Shown: positions 18,728 through 29,573, counted from the first letter of the stretch. The stretch: DNA of 64,000 nt from CAVSJR01 sp963728285 (GCA_963728285.1 CAVSJR010000001.1:434001-498000); one strand, 5' to 3'. Made by a program: numbers and translations. Notes: generated by a model not told the origin, from the letters alone.

Positions 18728-20114
18728 ATGGCAGGCGACACAGGGCTCCGTCGAACGCTTCCCTCGATCGACGCCCTCCTGCGCTCCGAGCCCGGCAAGC
18801 GGGCCTCCGCCTCGCTGGGCCGGCCGCTCGTGAAACACATGCTCGCGCAGGTCCTCGAGCGGGCGCGTTCGCGCGCCTCCGACGGCGAGCCCCCGCCGGC
18901 CGACGATGCGCTGTTGGCCGAGGCGGCCCGCCTCGCGTCGCAGGTGAGCACCGGGCTGACCGCCGTCATCAACGCGACCGGCGTCGTCCTCCACACCGGA
19001 CTCGGTCGGGCTCCCCTGCCCGTCGACGCCGCCGAGGCGGCGGTTCGCGCGTCGGCGTACAGCGACCTGGAGATCGACCGCGAGACGGGCAAGCGAGGGA
19101 AGCGCTCGACGCGGGCGGAGCTGCTACTCACGGCGATCACGGGCGCCGGAGCCGCCCTCGTCGTCAACAACTGCGCCGCCGCGTTGCTGCTCGGGCTCGG
19201 CGCGCTCGCACGTCGGAAGGAGGTCCTCGTCTCGCGAGGGGAGCTCATCGAGATCGGCGGAGAGTTCCGAATCCCCGACATCATGGCGGCGTCCGGCGCG
19301 AAGCTCGTCGAGGTCGGCACGACGAATCGGACTCGCGTCGACGACTATCGGGACGTGGCGTCGGATCGGACCGGGACTGATCCTCAAGGTCCATCCGAGC
19401 AACTATCGCGTGGTCGGGTTCACCGCCTCCCCGCCGACGAGCGAGCTCGCCGGGCTCGCCCGCGACGTGGGCGTGCCCTTCCTGTACGACCTCGGCTCGG
19501 GGATGCTCGATCGGATCCCCGGCGTCCCCACGGACGAGCCGTCGGCCCGCGAGGCGCTCGCGGACGGCGCCGACCTCGTCACGTTCTCCGGCGACAAGCT
19601 GCTGGGAGGGCCGCAGGCGGGCATCGTGCTCGGCCGCGAGGATCTCATCGAGCGGCTCCGGCGGCACCCGATCGCGCGCGCGGTGCGCGTCGACAAGATG
19701 CAGGTGGCGGCGCTCGAACGCGTGCTCGCGACCTACTCGCGAGGCGACCACCTCGGCCTCCCGGTGTGGAGGATGCTCCTTCGACCGGTCGAGGAGGTCA
19801 AGCGCCGGGCGGAGGAGCTCGCACGATCCCTCGACGGCGAGCTGGAGGGAGCACACGTCGTGCGAACCGAGGCGACGGTAGGGGGAGGATCGATTCCCGG
19901 CTACGGGATCCCCTCCTGGGGCGTTGCCGTGAGGGCGCCGTCCCCAAGCGCGATGGCGGCCCGGCTCCGGACCGGGCGTCCCCCGGTCTTCTGCCGGGTG
20001 GAGGAGGCCGCCGTGGTGCTCGATGTACGAACCGTCGCGGACGATCAGCTGCAGGACCTCCGTCGGGCCGTCCTCTACGCCCTCGAGGGAGATGACGTCG
20101 ACGCCGAGCGATGA
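18728..20114 (+). CDS. selA: L-seryl-tRNA(Sec) selenium transferase, frameshifted
   Basis: About 461 residues. SelA is a PLP enzyme that turns seryl-tRNA(Sec) into selenocysteinyl-tRNA(Sec) with selenophosphate. It shows the family N-terminus (RRTLPSIDALL, RPLVKHMLAQVL), the VINATGVVLHTGLGRAPL motif and the LVTFSGDKLLGGPQAG segment whose Lys (near residue 290) binds PLP. The frame breaks near 19376, where an extra A between GGG and CTG splits GLILKVHPSNYRVVGF. It overlaps the selB start by about 23 bases, so the two form an operon. Confidence 0.9.
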
Positions 20115-22012
20115 GACGGCGAGTCGGCATGGAGCGCGCGACGGCGAGCAGGCCCTCCACGTCGTCGCGACGGCCGGCCACGTCGACCACGGCAAGTCCT
20201 CGCTCATCCTCCGACTGACGGGGATGGATCCGGATCGCTGGGCCGAGGAGAAGCGGCGCGGACTCACCATCGATCTGGGGTTCGCGTGGGGCGAGCTCCC
20301 CTCGGGACGCGAGATCGCGTTCGTGGACGTTCCCGGGCACGAGCGATTCATCCGCAACATGCTCGCCGGGGTCGGCCCCGTCCGACGCGTTCTGTTCGTC
20401 GTCGCAGCCGACGAAGGCTGGAAGCCTCAGTCGGAGGAACACCTCTCCATCGTCGACCTGCTCGGGGCAACCGGCGTCGTCGCGCTCACCAAGTCGGATC
20501 TCGTCGACGAGGAGACGCTGTCGGAGCGGGCCCGTCAGGTGCGGGATCGGCTGGGGGGCACATCGCTCGAGGACGCCCCGATCGTGCCGTGCTCGTCACA
20601 CACGGGCGCGGGGCTCGACGAGCTCCGCGCCGCGCTCGAGCGGCTGACGGCCGGCGGTGCGCCCGCGGACGGTGGGGACAGGCCCCGGCTGTTCGTGGAT
20701 CGCGTCTTCTCCATCAAGGGGGCCGGCACGGTCGTCACCGGCACGCTCATCGACGGCTGCCTCTCGTCCGGGGAGGAGATCGCCGTCCTTCCGGGAGGAG
20801 CTAGGGCGCGGATCCGGAGGGCTCCAGACCCACAAACGGTTCACCGATCGCGCGTGCCCCGTCTCTCGGGTGGCGATGAACGTCGTGGGGGTGGAACGAG
20901 GGGAGGTCGCCCGCGGCGACGTCATCGCGCGGTACGACGACTGGCGGCCCACGCGAACGCTCGAGGCGCGGATACGACCGGTCCGGGCGCTCGGGCATTC
21001 GTTGACGGCCCGCGGCGCGTACAAGGTCTACGTCGGTTCCGCCGAGGCGGACGCGACGCTGCGTCCGATCGGAGCCACGGAGATCCATCCGGGCGGGCAC
21101 GCGTTCGTGCGAATCCGAACGACTCGGCCGCTCGTGCTCGATGTGTTCGATCCCATCGTCCTTCGAGAGGTGGGCAGACGGGAAACCGTCGCGGGCGGCA
21201 GGGTGATCGACATCGAGCCACCGCGACGACAGGGCCATGATGCCGGTCGGCTCGAGGCCCGGTGGGCCGCCGGGCGGCATGGGCTCCCACGACTCCTGGC
21301 CGAGGAGCGAGGAGCCGTCCGACTCCGAGACGCGCGCGTGCTGACCGGCGTCGAGGACGTCGATGGGTCGGCGAACGTCCGTGACTGGATCGTCGATCCG
21401 GCGATGCTCGCCGGAGTCGAGAAAGGGATCACGGACTTCCTCGCGGCCTCCCATGCCGCCCACCCGCTGCGCGAGGGAGAGACGCTCGCCATGACGCGGG
21501 CGCGAATGGGCGAGCTCCTCTCGGAGGCAGGCGCAACGGAGAGCCCGGAGCTCGTGGACGCCCTGCTGGAGGCGATGGTGGCGAGCGGCACGCTCGCGCG
21601 CTCGGCATCCGCTATCCGCCTCGCGACGCACGACCCATCCCTCGCCAAAGACTCCCAGGACCTGCGACGGGTCGTCACCGCGCTCGAGGCCGGGGAGCCG
21701 GCGCCTCCGTCGGTCGATGAGCTCCTTGTCACGGGGGTCAGCCGCGATGTGATCGAGGCCGCCGTGCGAAGCGGTGCGCTGATACGGGTATCCGCGGAAC
21801 TCGTCGTGCGCCCGACGTTCGTGGACGCGGCGCTCGCGGCGCTTCGGGACCTCCAGGCCGCCGGACGGCCCTTGACCGTGAGCGCCTTTCGCGAGCGTGT
21901 GGGAACCACCCGAAAGTATGCGGTTCCGTTGCTCGAGTATTTCGATCAGCAGGGGGTCACGCGGCGGCAGGGGGACGTGCGCGTCCTGAGGGGGCCGACC
22001 GCGGACACCTAG
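20092..22012 (+). CDS. selB: Selenocysteine-specific elongation factor SelB, frameshifted
   Basis: About 640 residues. SelB is the EF-Tu-like GTPase that brings Sec-tRNA to UGA codons marked by a SECIS hairpin. G1 is AGHVDHGKS, the switch contains GLTIDLGFAW (SelB type), G3 is DVPGHERFIRNML and G4 is ALTKSD. Domains 2-3 follow, then C-terminal winged helices ending VRVLRGPTADT. The frame breaks near 20818 (RIR to GLQTHKRFT) and is restored by removing one base. I chose the ATG at 20092 inside the end of selA, with GAGGGAG just before it. No selC or selD is visible in the window. Confidence 0.9.
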
Positions 22013-22497
22013 GGCTCAAGCTCAACCGTCAGCGACACCTCCACCGACGCGCCGAGCGGCAGCTCCGTCACCCCGACGGCCTCGCGAGCGTGGCGCCCCG
22101 CGTCACCGAGCACGTTGGCGAGCACGTCGCTGGCCCCGTTCGCAACCTTCGGCTGATCGGTGAACCCGGGCGACGAGGCGACGAACACCGTGACCTTCGC
22201 GATACGGCGCACGCGTTCGAACGAGCCGAGCTCTCCCCGCAGCGCCGACAGCGCCAGCACCGCACATCGCTGCGCCGCCTCCTGCGCCTGCTCCAGCGAC
22301 ACGTCCGCGCCGACATGGCCCGCGTGCAACATGGAACCCCCGACGAGTGGAACCTGCCCGGAGACGAAGGCGAACGGTCCTGCCACGACGACGGGGACGT
22401 AGGACGCGACGGCCTCCGGAGGAGGTGGAAGCTCCAGCCCGAGCCGGGAGAGCCGGTCGAGGACCGAGGCGTCGTCCATGATGAGCCATCCTGCCAT
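22009..22497 (-). CDS. RidA/YjgF family protein
   Basis: A 162-residue RidA-like protein; the founding members hydrolyse reactive enamine/imine intermediates. The fold's hallmarks are visible: ASYVPVVVAGPFAFVSGQVP, the QAQEAAQRCAVLALSALR helix and KVTVFVASSPGFTDQPKVAN. The C-terminal VTELPLGASVEVSLTVEL has the late arm, but the position of the catalytic Arg of RidA proper is not obvious, so this may be a Rid subgroup of unknown chemistry. ATG at 22479 is an alternative start. Its last four bases overlap selB from the opposite strand. Confidence 0.85.
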   Translation of the reverse strand: MAGWLIMDDASVLDRLSRLGLELPPPPEAVASYVPVVVAGPFAFVSGQVPLVGGSMLHAGHVGADVSLEQAQEAAQRCAVLALSALRGELGSFERVRRIAKVTVFVASSPGFTDQPKVANGASDVLANVLGDAGRHAREAVGVTELPLGASVEVSLTVELEP

Positions 22498-22616
22498 GAA
22501 CGAGGAGAACGGCGCTCGCCGCGTGGCCCCCGGAGATGTTGCTTAGCGTCATTGCGGACCGCCGACGTGCGGGCTCCCGAGCGGGGGCCGGGCGGACCTC
22601 GGCCCCCCGTTGCCGA

Positions 22617-22913
22617 TCAGCCGACCCGTAGCTCCCGCTCGCGGAGATCCCGTTCGCGCAGGAGCACACGACGCTCCTGCTCGTTCATCCCGCCCCAGAC
22701 CCCGTGTGTCTCGCGGATCCTGAGCGCATATTCGAGGCACTCGTCTCGGACCTCGCACCTGCAACAGATGGCCTTGGCCCGACGCTCCCGCCCGCCCTTT
22801 TCCTCCCGGCGCTCGAAATAGCTCGGAGCGAAGAACAGCGATGAGTCCTCGCCCCGGCATGCCGCGCGAAACCGCCAGGTCGTCGACCAGTCGATCCGAT
22901 CGGGTGCTGCCAT
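22617..22913 (-). CDS. WhiB-family iron-sulfur transcriptional regulator
   Basis: A 98-residue Wbl protein, a family confined to actinobacteria and their phages. One cysteine lies near residue 19 (FRAACRGED) and three in CCRCEVRDEC, giving the four-cysteine 4Fe-4S site; the first of the paired Cys may be extra. The G(I/V)WGG turn is GVWGGMNEQERR, followed by a basic tail (LRERDLRERELR) for DNA contact. The start is well supported: AAGGAGG lies about eight bases before the ATG. Wbl proteins work with the housekeeping sigma factor. Confidence 0.95.
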   Translation of the reverse strand: MAAPDRIDWSTTWRFRAACRGEDSSLFFAPSYFERREEKGGRERRAKAICCRCEVRDECLEYALRIRETHGVWGGMNEQERRVLLRERDLRERELRVG

Positions 22914-23019
22914 CGAGCGGGGTCCTCCTTACCAGGCGCCGTGCGAGTGCCTTCATAGGAATGTTCGAAATCTGCGGGGTGGAGGGTTCTCCGCGCGGAC
23001 CGTCGAATTTGTGAAGAAA

Positions 23020-24345
23020 TCAGGCGTTCGCCGAGCCGGCGGCCGGGCCCTCGGAGGCCCCGCCCGTCGCCGGGGAGCCGGGCTCCGCCTCGACGCGCAG
23101 GATCAATCCGTCGAGCCCGCGAACCCGGATCCGGGCGCCCTTCTCGATGCTTCCGTCCGAGGCGCGGCCCCGCCACAGCGTTCCTTTCACGAACACCGGG
23201 CCCTCGGGCGCGAGGTCTCCGCGGGCCTCGCCGACGAGGCCCACGAGCCCGCGTTGCGTTGACGCGATCCGATCGCGGGACTGGATCGCGACGGTGAGCG
23301 CGAATCCGTAGTAGAGCAGGGTCGCCAGCGTCAGCGAGCCGATCAGCCAGGGCGAGAGGTCGATCTGGGACGACACCCCGCCGAAGACGAGCCACGACCC
23401 TGCCACGAACAGCGCCAGGCCGGCCCACGTCAGGGGGCCGAGCCGCCGGAGGCGGACATCGGCCACGAGCAGGCCGATCCCCGCGAGGAGAAGCGCCAGG
23501 CCGAGCCAGGAGAACGGCACGACCCACAGCCCGTAGATCGCCAGGGCGAGCAAGCCGATCCCACTGAAGCCCGCGAACCCGAAGCCCGGCTGGGTCAGCT
23601 CGAAGGCGAGGGCCGCCAGTCCCAGCGCGAGCAGCAGGTAGATCGCGGAGGGCGAGATCATCGCGTGCAGCACCCTCGCGATCGGGCCGAGATCGTTGAA
23701 CTGCCAGACGACGCTCCCCTCGGCCTCGGACGTGGCCAGCGCGGTCTGGAGGACGACCGGCCCCCTCGCGGTCTGCACCGTGCGTCCATCGATACGGGTC
23801 AGCAGTCCGGGGATCGAGGCGGCGGCTACCTGCGCGATGCCACGGTGGCGCGCCTCGGCCGCCGTGAGCGGCCTGTCGCTCCAATCGAGGTCCGTGTCCT
23901 TCTCCCGCGCGGTGATCCAGCCGGCGATCCTGCTCCTCAGGCCGGGGTACCCGGCGTCGGGAGACGCCAGGTCGAGGGGTCGAAGCGGCCCCGTCTGCGA
24001 GCCCGGCGACACGGCCGCGAGGCTCGAGGCGTACATCAGCAGCAGGCCCGCTCCGCTCGCCCTGGCCGGCGCCGGACCGACCCAGACGATGACGGGGACG
24101 CTCGCGCCGGCCACCCGCTCCGCGAGCGACAGGGCGTTCTCGTCGAGCGACCCGGCCGTGTCGAGCTGCAGGACGATGCCCTGTCCCGCACCCTCCGCTC
24201 GGTCGAGCTGCGTGAGGAGATAGTCGACGTTCGGTCGATCCAGGGCGCCACTCACCTTGACGATCTGGATCGTCGGCGGATCGGCGTGCGCCTCGGCGGG
24301 CCAGAGCAGCGCGAGGACGAGCACGAGGAAGAGGACGCGTCGCAT
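23020..24345 (-). CDS. NfeD family membrane-bound serine protease homologue
   Basis: 441 residues. A signal segment (1-21) is followed by a ClpP-class protease-like domain: IVLQLDTAGSLDENALSLA, VPVIVWVGP and ARASGAGLLLMYAS, whose Ser would be the nucleophile. A multi-helix membrane region comes next (about 215-370), then a C-terminal OB-fold NfeD domain (KGTLWRGRASDGSIEKGARI). Long NfeD proteins often partner stomatin-like proteins, but none is next door. I chose the inner ATG at 24345 because TACGAT ends seven bases before it. The usual GG after DTP is AGS here, so catalysis is not certain. Confidence 0.85.
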   Translation of the reverse strand: MRRVLFLVLVLALLWPAEAHADPPTIQIVKVSGALDRPNVDYLLTQLDRAEGAGQGIVLQLDTAGSLDENALSLAERVAGASVPVIVWVGPAPARASGAGLLLMYASSLAAVSPGSQTGPLRPLDLASPDAGYPGLRSRIAGWITAREKDTDLDWSDRPLTAAEARHRGIAQVAAASIPGLLTRIDGRTVQTARGPVVLQTALATSEAEGSVVWQFNDLGPIARVLHAMISPSAIYLLLALGLAALAFELTQPGFGFAGFSGIGLLALAIYGLWVVPFSWLGLALLLAGIGLLVADVRLRRLGPLTWAGLALFVAGSWLVFGGVSSQIDLSPWLIGSLTLATLLYYGFALTVAIQSRDRIASTQRGLVGLVGEARGDLAPEGPVFVKGTLWRGRASDGSIEKGARIRVRGLDGLILRVEAEPGSPATGGASEGPAAGSANA

Positions 24346-24352
24346 CGGCCAC

Positions 24353-24358
24353 ATCGTA
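24353..24358 (-). promoter_or_regulatory. -10 element TACGAT of the NfeD gene
   Basis: Minus-strand TACGAT ends seven bases before the ATG at 24345. It overlaps an upstream ATG at 24354, which argues against that start. Confidence 0.35.
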
Positions 24359-24412
24359 GCGGCCGAGCGACGAACGGCCTGCTCCGACGCCCCGCCGGCC
24401 GGATGGGCGGAC

Positions 24413-24418
24413 TATCCT
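24413..24418 (+). promoter_or_regulatory. -10 element TATCCT of the penicillin-binding protein gene
   Basis: TATCCT lies 13 bases before the ATG at 24432. It would give a transcript with a leader of only a few bases. Confidence 0.35.
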
Positions 24419-24431
24419 GGGACGCACTTCA

Positions 24432-26886
24432 ATGGAACCCCCGGCCGAAACCCGGCGCGACGCCGGAGCCGCCTCGGCTCCTCGTTCGACACGCCCGTCG
24501 GATCGCCCACGGCCCATCTTCTACCTGGCCCTCCCCGTGCTCGTGGCCTTGATCATCGGGCTCGCGGGCGCGGCGGTCGCCGCCATGTTCTCCCCGACGG
24601 TGGTGGGGCTGAAGGCCGGCGTCGAGCGGCTGAGCCAACGGCTGAAGGAGGAGGGCGCGACCTTCCGCAAGCTCCCGCGCCCGCCGGAGCGGTCCGTGAT
24701 CTACGCGAACGACGGCAAGACGGTGCTCGCCACCGTCTTCCTGGACGAGAATCGCGACATCGTCACGCTGCGCGACGTCGCGCCGATCGCGCAGAAGGCC
24801 GTCCTCGCCATCGAGGACCAGGGCTTCTACGAGCACGGGGCGCTGAGCGGCGAATCGGTCCTGCGGGCGCTCCTCACGAACCTCGGGTCGGGGACGATCG
24901 TGCAGGGAGGGTCCACGATCACCCAGCAGCTCGTGAAGAACACGCTCATCTCCAACCCGAAGCAGACGTACGCGCGAAAGCTGCAGGAGGCGGCGCTCGC
25001 CATCCGGATGGAGCAGAAGTACACGAAGAAGGAGATCTTCGAGCTCTACCTGAACGAGATCTACCTCGGCAACGGCGTCTACGGGATCGGCGCCGCCGCC
25101 GACTACTACTTCGGCACCACCGCATCGAACCTCTCCCTCCCCCAGGCCGCGATGTTGGCCGGGTTGATCCGCGCCCCCGAGACCTACGACCCCATCAGCC
25201 ACCCGGGAAAGGCACTCCGACGTCGAAACGTCGTCCTCAACGCGATGGACGACGCCGACACGGCACCGGCACGAAAGGTGAGGAAGACGAAGAAGGAGGA
25301 CCTCGAGATCCAGAAGGGGGCGGGGAAGCAAGGGTCGAGCACTCGTCCCTTCATGGTGACCTACATCACGCGCCAGATCCTGACCGACGAGGACGGGACC
25401 TACGACGCGTTCGGGAAGACCGAGAAGCAGCGCATCCACACCCTGTACCAGGGGGGCCTTCGGATCACCACGACCCTCGACCCGCAATGGCAGGACTGGG
25501 CGGAGCGGGCGGCCCAGAGTCATCTCCCCGACGAGCGTGGGACGCCGGACGCCTCGATCGTCTCCGTCGACAACCGCAACGGCGCGGTTCGAACGCTGCT
25601 GTCCGGAAAGAACTACGACCGCGACCAGTTCAACCTCGCCGCGGCGAGCCGCCAGACCGGATCGTCGTTCAAGCCGTTCACGCTGGTCGCGGCGTTTCGC
25701 GACGACATCTCGCCGAAGTCGACCTTCGAGTCGAAGTCGCCGCTTCGGCTGCCGCAATGGGACAACGCATGCCACTGCGTGCAGAACGCCGAGCCCGGCG
25801 GGGGCGGCAAGATCGACCTGTGGGAGGCGACCGAGCACTCGGTCAACGTGGTGTTCGCCCAGCTCGCGTTGAAGGTTGGGCCGGCGGCGATCGTCGAGGC
25901 CGCCCACGACATGGGCGTGACCTCACCGCTCCTCCCCGTGCCCTCGATCACGCTGGGGTCCAACGACGTCTCCCCGCTGGAGATGGCGTCGTCCTTCCAG
26001 ACCCTCGCGAACGAGGGCCGGCACTGCACGCCGTACATGGTGGCGCGCGTCGAGGACTCCGAGGGCGTGCTGTACCGGCATCGCTCCGACTGCGAGCAGG
26101 TCATCCCCCGGGAGATCGCCGCCCTGGTCACGGCGATGCTCGAGCGCGTCGTCGGCGGCGGGACGGGGACGGCCGCGCAGATCGGGCGCCCGGTCGCGGG
26201 CAAGACCGGGACGACGCAGTACGCGACCGACGTGTGGTTCGTTGGCTACACGCCGCAGGTCTCGACGTCGGTCTGGGTAGGGCTGCCCGGGAACCCGAGG
26301 CCCATGGACGCCTACTTCTCCGAGTCCGTGTACGGAGGCACGATCGCGGCCCCGATCTGGCACGACTACATGTTGCGCGTGATGAGCGGGATGCCGATCG
26401 AGGGCTTCCCGGCGCCGCCGAGGAACTTCGGCAAGAAGGTCAAGGCGCCGAAGCTGGAGCACGGGGTGCCCGACGTCGTCGGCCTCTCGTCCAAGGACGC
26501 TCAGTCCAGGCTCGAGCGGGCGGGATTCCGGGCGACGACGCGGGAGGTGGACTCCTCCAAGGCCAAGGGGACGGTTGTCGCGCAGAGTCCGGCCGCCGGC
26601 AAGAAGGCGAAGGAGGGAAGCACGGTCTCGCTCGATGTGAGCTCGGGCCGTCCGGCCGGCGCGAGTGGTGCCCAGCGTGGTGGGCAAGACGTCGGGCGAG
26701 GGCCGCGCCGCGCTTCGCAACGCCGGCTTCGCCGTGTCGGTCTCGACGCAGGAGGTGGGCCAGTCCGACAAGATCGGAAAGATCCTCTCGCAGTCCCCGT
26801 CCGGCGGGGCGAAGGCGAAGAGGGGCGCCACGGTCCACCTCGTCGTGGGGCAAGAAGAAGTCGAACCGGCGCCTCACCGGAGCTAG
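24432..26886 (+). CDS. Class A penicillin-binding protein with two PASTA domains, frameshifted
   Basis: About 817 residues, bifunctional for peptidoglycan synthesis. A cytoplasmic tail and one membrane segment (about 29-52) are followed by a GT51 glycosyltransferase with AIEDQGFYEHGA (catalytic Glu128) and GGSTITQQLVKN. The transpeptidase has SSFK (nucleophile near 411), SVN and KTGTT (near 591). Two PASTA domains end the protein. The frame breaks near 26675, between the PASTA domains (second begins VVPSVVGKTSGEGRA), and is restored by dropping one base. The last four bases overlap the convergent YqeY gene. Confidence 0.92.
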
Positions 26887-27344
26887 CCGCCGAGGCGAGC
26901 CCTCACCTTTCGCTGGACCGACGAGCCGTCGACCTTCCCCTTGGCGTTCGCCATCACGGCGCCCATCACCGCGCCCATGTCCTTCATGGAGGTCGCGCCC
27001 GTCGCGGCGATGGCCTCATCCACGATCGCGTCGACCTCCGGCTCCGACAGCTGCTCGGGAAGGTAGGGACCGAGCGCGTCCCGCTCCTCCCGCTCCTTCG
27101 CCACGAGCTCCTCGCGTCCCGCGGACGCGTACGCCTCGATCGCCTCGTTGCGCTTCTTCGCCTCGCGGACGGCGACCTCACCGATCTCCTCGTCCGAGAG
27201 CCCGCGCCGGAGCTCCTTCTCCCGCAGGGTGATCGCGGCGACGAGCAACCGCAGCGCCCCCAGCCGGACCTTGTCGCCCGCCCGCAGCGCGCCCTTGATC
27301 TCCTCGTCGAGCCGCACCCTGAGGGCTGCTGGCGCCTCGGCCAC
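26883..27344 (-). CDS. GatB/YqeY domain protein
   Basis: 153 residues. It shows the YqeY pattern: LRVRLDEEIKGALRAGD, LRLLVAAITLREKELRR, LSDEEIGEVAVREAKKRNEA and a C-terminal MGAVMGAVMANAKGKVDGS, the short helical tail domain also found at the end of GatB. The family has tRNA amidotransferase-like architecture, but stand-alone members have no settled function. Complete and uninterrupted. I chose GTG at 27344, with AGGAG seven bases upstream. It is divergent from the phosphoesterase gene starting at 27361, and the two starts are only 16 bp apart. Confidence 0.88.
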   Translation of the reverse strand: MAEAPAALRVRLDEEIKGALRAGDKVRLGALRLLVAAITLREKELRRGLSDEEIGEVAVREAKKRNEAIEAYASAGREELVAKEREERDALGPYLPEQLSEPEVDAIVDEAIAATGATSMKDMGAVMGAVMANAKGKVDGSSVQRKVRARLGG

Positions 27345-27360
27345 CGTAGACTCCTGCTCC

Positions 27361-28303
27361 GTGCTCGTCCTCTGGATCCTGCTGGCCGTGCTCGCCGCCG
27401 GTATCGCGTGCGTCGCATACGGCGTCTTCATCGAGCGGCGCTCGTACCGGCTGGTCCGGCAACGACTCGACATCCTACCCGCGAGGACGAGCGGGGACGG
27501 CGACGCGGGAGTGGACGCGGCGACGTCGATCACGATCCTGCACCTGTCGGACCTGCACTACGTGCGCGGAGACGCGCGCAAGACGGCGTTCCTCGCCGCT
27601 CTGCCGCGGGCGGACGTGACGGTGATCACCGGCGACCTCCTGGGGGAGCCGGAGGCGGTCGTAACGACGGTCGACGCGCTGCGCCCCGTCCGGGGTCGGC
27701 TCGCCTCCTACTTCGTCCTCGGGTCCAACGATCACTTCACGCCGAGACCGCTCAACTACCTCAAGTACTTCGCGAAGCATCGGACCCCTCGGACCACGCC
27801 ACGCGGTCGCGCGCACGAGCTCGTGCGCCGGCTCGAGTCCGATGGATGGGTGCACCTGCGGAATACGCGCGGCGACGTCGACCTCTCGGGAGCAGCGGAT
27901 GGAGCTCCTCGGGCTCGACGACCCACACATCGGGTGGCACGACCTGCGGGTTGCCCCGCGCTCGTCGCCGGATCGATTCGGGCTGGCGGTCGTGCATTCC
28001 CCCGATCCCTCGCCCGAGCTCGCCGCGCTCGGCTACGACCTCATCCTGTCCGGCCACACGCACGGCGGCCAGGTTCGCCTGCCGTTCATCGGCGCGCTGG
28101 TCACGAACTGCTCGCTGCCGCCGAGGCTGGCGTCGGGGCTCATCCGGTTCGGGGGCACGTTGCTCTACACATCACAGGGCCTCGGCACGAGCAAGTACGC
28201 GCCGTTCCGATTCCTGTGTCCTCCCGAGGCGACCATGCTCGAGCTCCGCCGCGAGCGCCGGGGTCAGGACTCCGAGAGCACCCTGTCGAAGACGCGCTCG
28301 TAG
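27361..28303 (+). CDS. Metallophosphoesterase (YkuE-like), frameshifted
   Basis: About 313 residues. A single N-terminal membrane helix (LWILLAVLAAGIACVAYGV) is followed by a calcineurin-like domain with SDLHYV, TGDLLGEP, LGSNDHFT and, after the break, SGHTHGGQV. The SND form in place of GNHD is usual for this subgroup. The frame changes near 27888, between LRNTRGDVDL and REQRMELLGL. Family members hydrolyse phosphodiesters or lipid-linked phosphates at the membrane. The GTG start has no strong ribosome binding site. The end overlaps the convergent glycosyltransferase gene by 40 bases. Confidence 0.8.
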
Positions 28304-29306
28304 CCCTCGACCATCGCTTCCTTCGAGAAGCGCTCCACGACCCACCCGCGACACGCCTCCGGATCGATCTCGTCGATGTGCTTCAGCGCCTCCGCCGCCT
28401 CGGCCGCGAAGTTCTCGACGCTCACGATGAACCCGGTCACGCCGTCCACCACGACCTCGGGCACCGAACCGCGGCGCGAGGCGATCACCGGCGTCCCGCA
28501 CGCCATCGCCTCGGTCATGACGAGGCCGAACGGCTCGTCCCAATCGATCGGAAACAGCACCGCCGTCGCTCGGCTCGAGCAGATCGGCCTTCTCCTCTTG
28601 CGTGATCTCCCCGAGGACGGTGACGTCGTCGGCGAGCATGGGCTCGATGTTGACCGCCCATTCCCTCCGCTCCGTCTCGGACGCCGTCTTGACCGCGCAG
28701 ATGAGATGCCGTCCGGCCGCCCGAGCGGCCTCGATCGCCCGCGACATGCCCTTCTCGGGAGCGGTGCGCCCGAGGAAGAGCAGGAAATCGTCCTTCTCCT
28801 TGCGAAGCCGGTAGCGGTCCGTGTCGATCCCGTTGTAGACGACCCCCGCGTAGTTGAGCTCGGGCATGGTGGATCGCTGTGACTCGCTGATCGCGACGTA
28901 CCAGGCGCCGTGGGCGATCTGCTCGTAGATGGCGCGGATGTGTGGGAAGAACGCGCCGTGCAGGGTGTGCACCATCGGGATCGGGGCGACCGCGCCGGCG
29001 ATGAGCGCCGACCACCACGGGTGCACGTGGACGAGGTCGAATCGGGAGAGGTCCCTGTACGCGAACGCGGTGTGCACGACGTCGTGCCAGATGTCGTTGA
29101 TGGCGTCCGATCCATCCGCTCGTTCGAAGAAGTACTCGAGCTTCGCCTTCGTCGTCGAGTCGCCGGTCGAGAAGAGCGTGACGTCGTGGCCTCGGTCGAC
29201 CAGTCCGTCCGCCACCAGCGGCGATGATCCACTCGATGCCGCCGTACCCCCTCGGCGGAACGGCGAGCCAGGCGGGGGCGATCTCGGCGATCCTCATCTG
29301 CTGCAT
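28264..29306 (-). CDS. Glycosyltransferase family 4 (GT-B fold), two frameshifts
   Basis: About 347 residues. The N-terminus has the glycine-rich PPRGYGGIEWI loop, then GLVDRGHDVTLFSTGDS and DLVHVHPWW of the acceptor domain. The donor domain shows LLFLGRTAPEKGMSRAIEAA and ends with the EX7E motif in DEPFGLVMTEAMACGTPVIA. The frame breaks near 29222 (an extra base before LVADGL) and near 28577 (an extra C before RATAVLFPIDWDE). The ATG at 29306 is preceded by GAGGATC. The sugar donor and acceptor are not predictable. Related enzymes act in exopolysaccharide or glycolipid synthesis. Confidence 0.82.
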
Positions 29307-29424
29307 GGGTTGATCCTCGCTCGGGGAAGTTGTGTGCGGGCCGATGAACGATAACCGAAGCGTGGAGCCGCGATCCCCGAGGTCCCGAGCGCGAACGGCC
29401 GGGAAGGCGTCGAGCCCCACCCGG

Positions 29425-29430
29425 TAGACT
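29425..29430 (+). promoter_or_regulatory. -10 element TAGACT of tRNA-Pro
   Basis: TAGACT ends eight bases before the first base of the tRNA. The same hexamer precedes both tRNA-Ser genes in the window. Confidence 0.6.
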
Positions 29431-29438
29431 GACGCCCC

Positions 29439-29512
29439 CGGGACGTGGCGCAGTTTGGTAGCGCGCAGCGTTCGGGACGCTGAGGTCGCGGGTTCAAATC
29501 CCGCCGTCCCGA
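29439..29512 (+). tRNA. tRNA-Pro (CGG)
   Basis: A full cloverleaf. The acceptor stem CGGGACG/CGTCCCG leaves A as discriminator. The anticodon stem CAGCG/CGCTG encloses the loop TTCGGGA, anticodon CGG with G37. The T arm is CGCGGGTTCAAATCCCGCC. CCA is not encoded. Confidence 0.97.
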
Positions 29513-29521
29513 CCCGGTTCC

Positions 29522-29560
29522 GGCGACACGGGGACGAGCCCGCGCTCGTCCCCGATCGCC
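29522..29560 (+). terminator. Long hairpin after tRNA-Pro
   Basis: GGGGACGAGC (29530-29539) pairs perfectly with GCTCGTCCCC (29544-29553) around a 4-base loop. An outer GGCGA/TCGCC helix (29522-29526 with 29556-29560) extends it. No U-run follows, so it would be a hairpin-only terminator or a processing/stability element for the tRNA transcript. Confidence 0.45.
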
Positions 29561-29573
29561 GCCGGAGGGACCT

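Noticed and set aside
18500..22600. tRNA-Sec (selC) next to selA-selB
   Set aside because: No long-acceptor class II tRNA with a UCA anticodon could be found in or around these genes.
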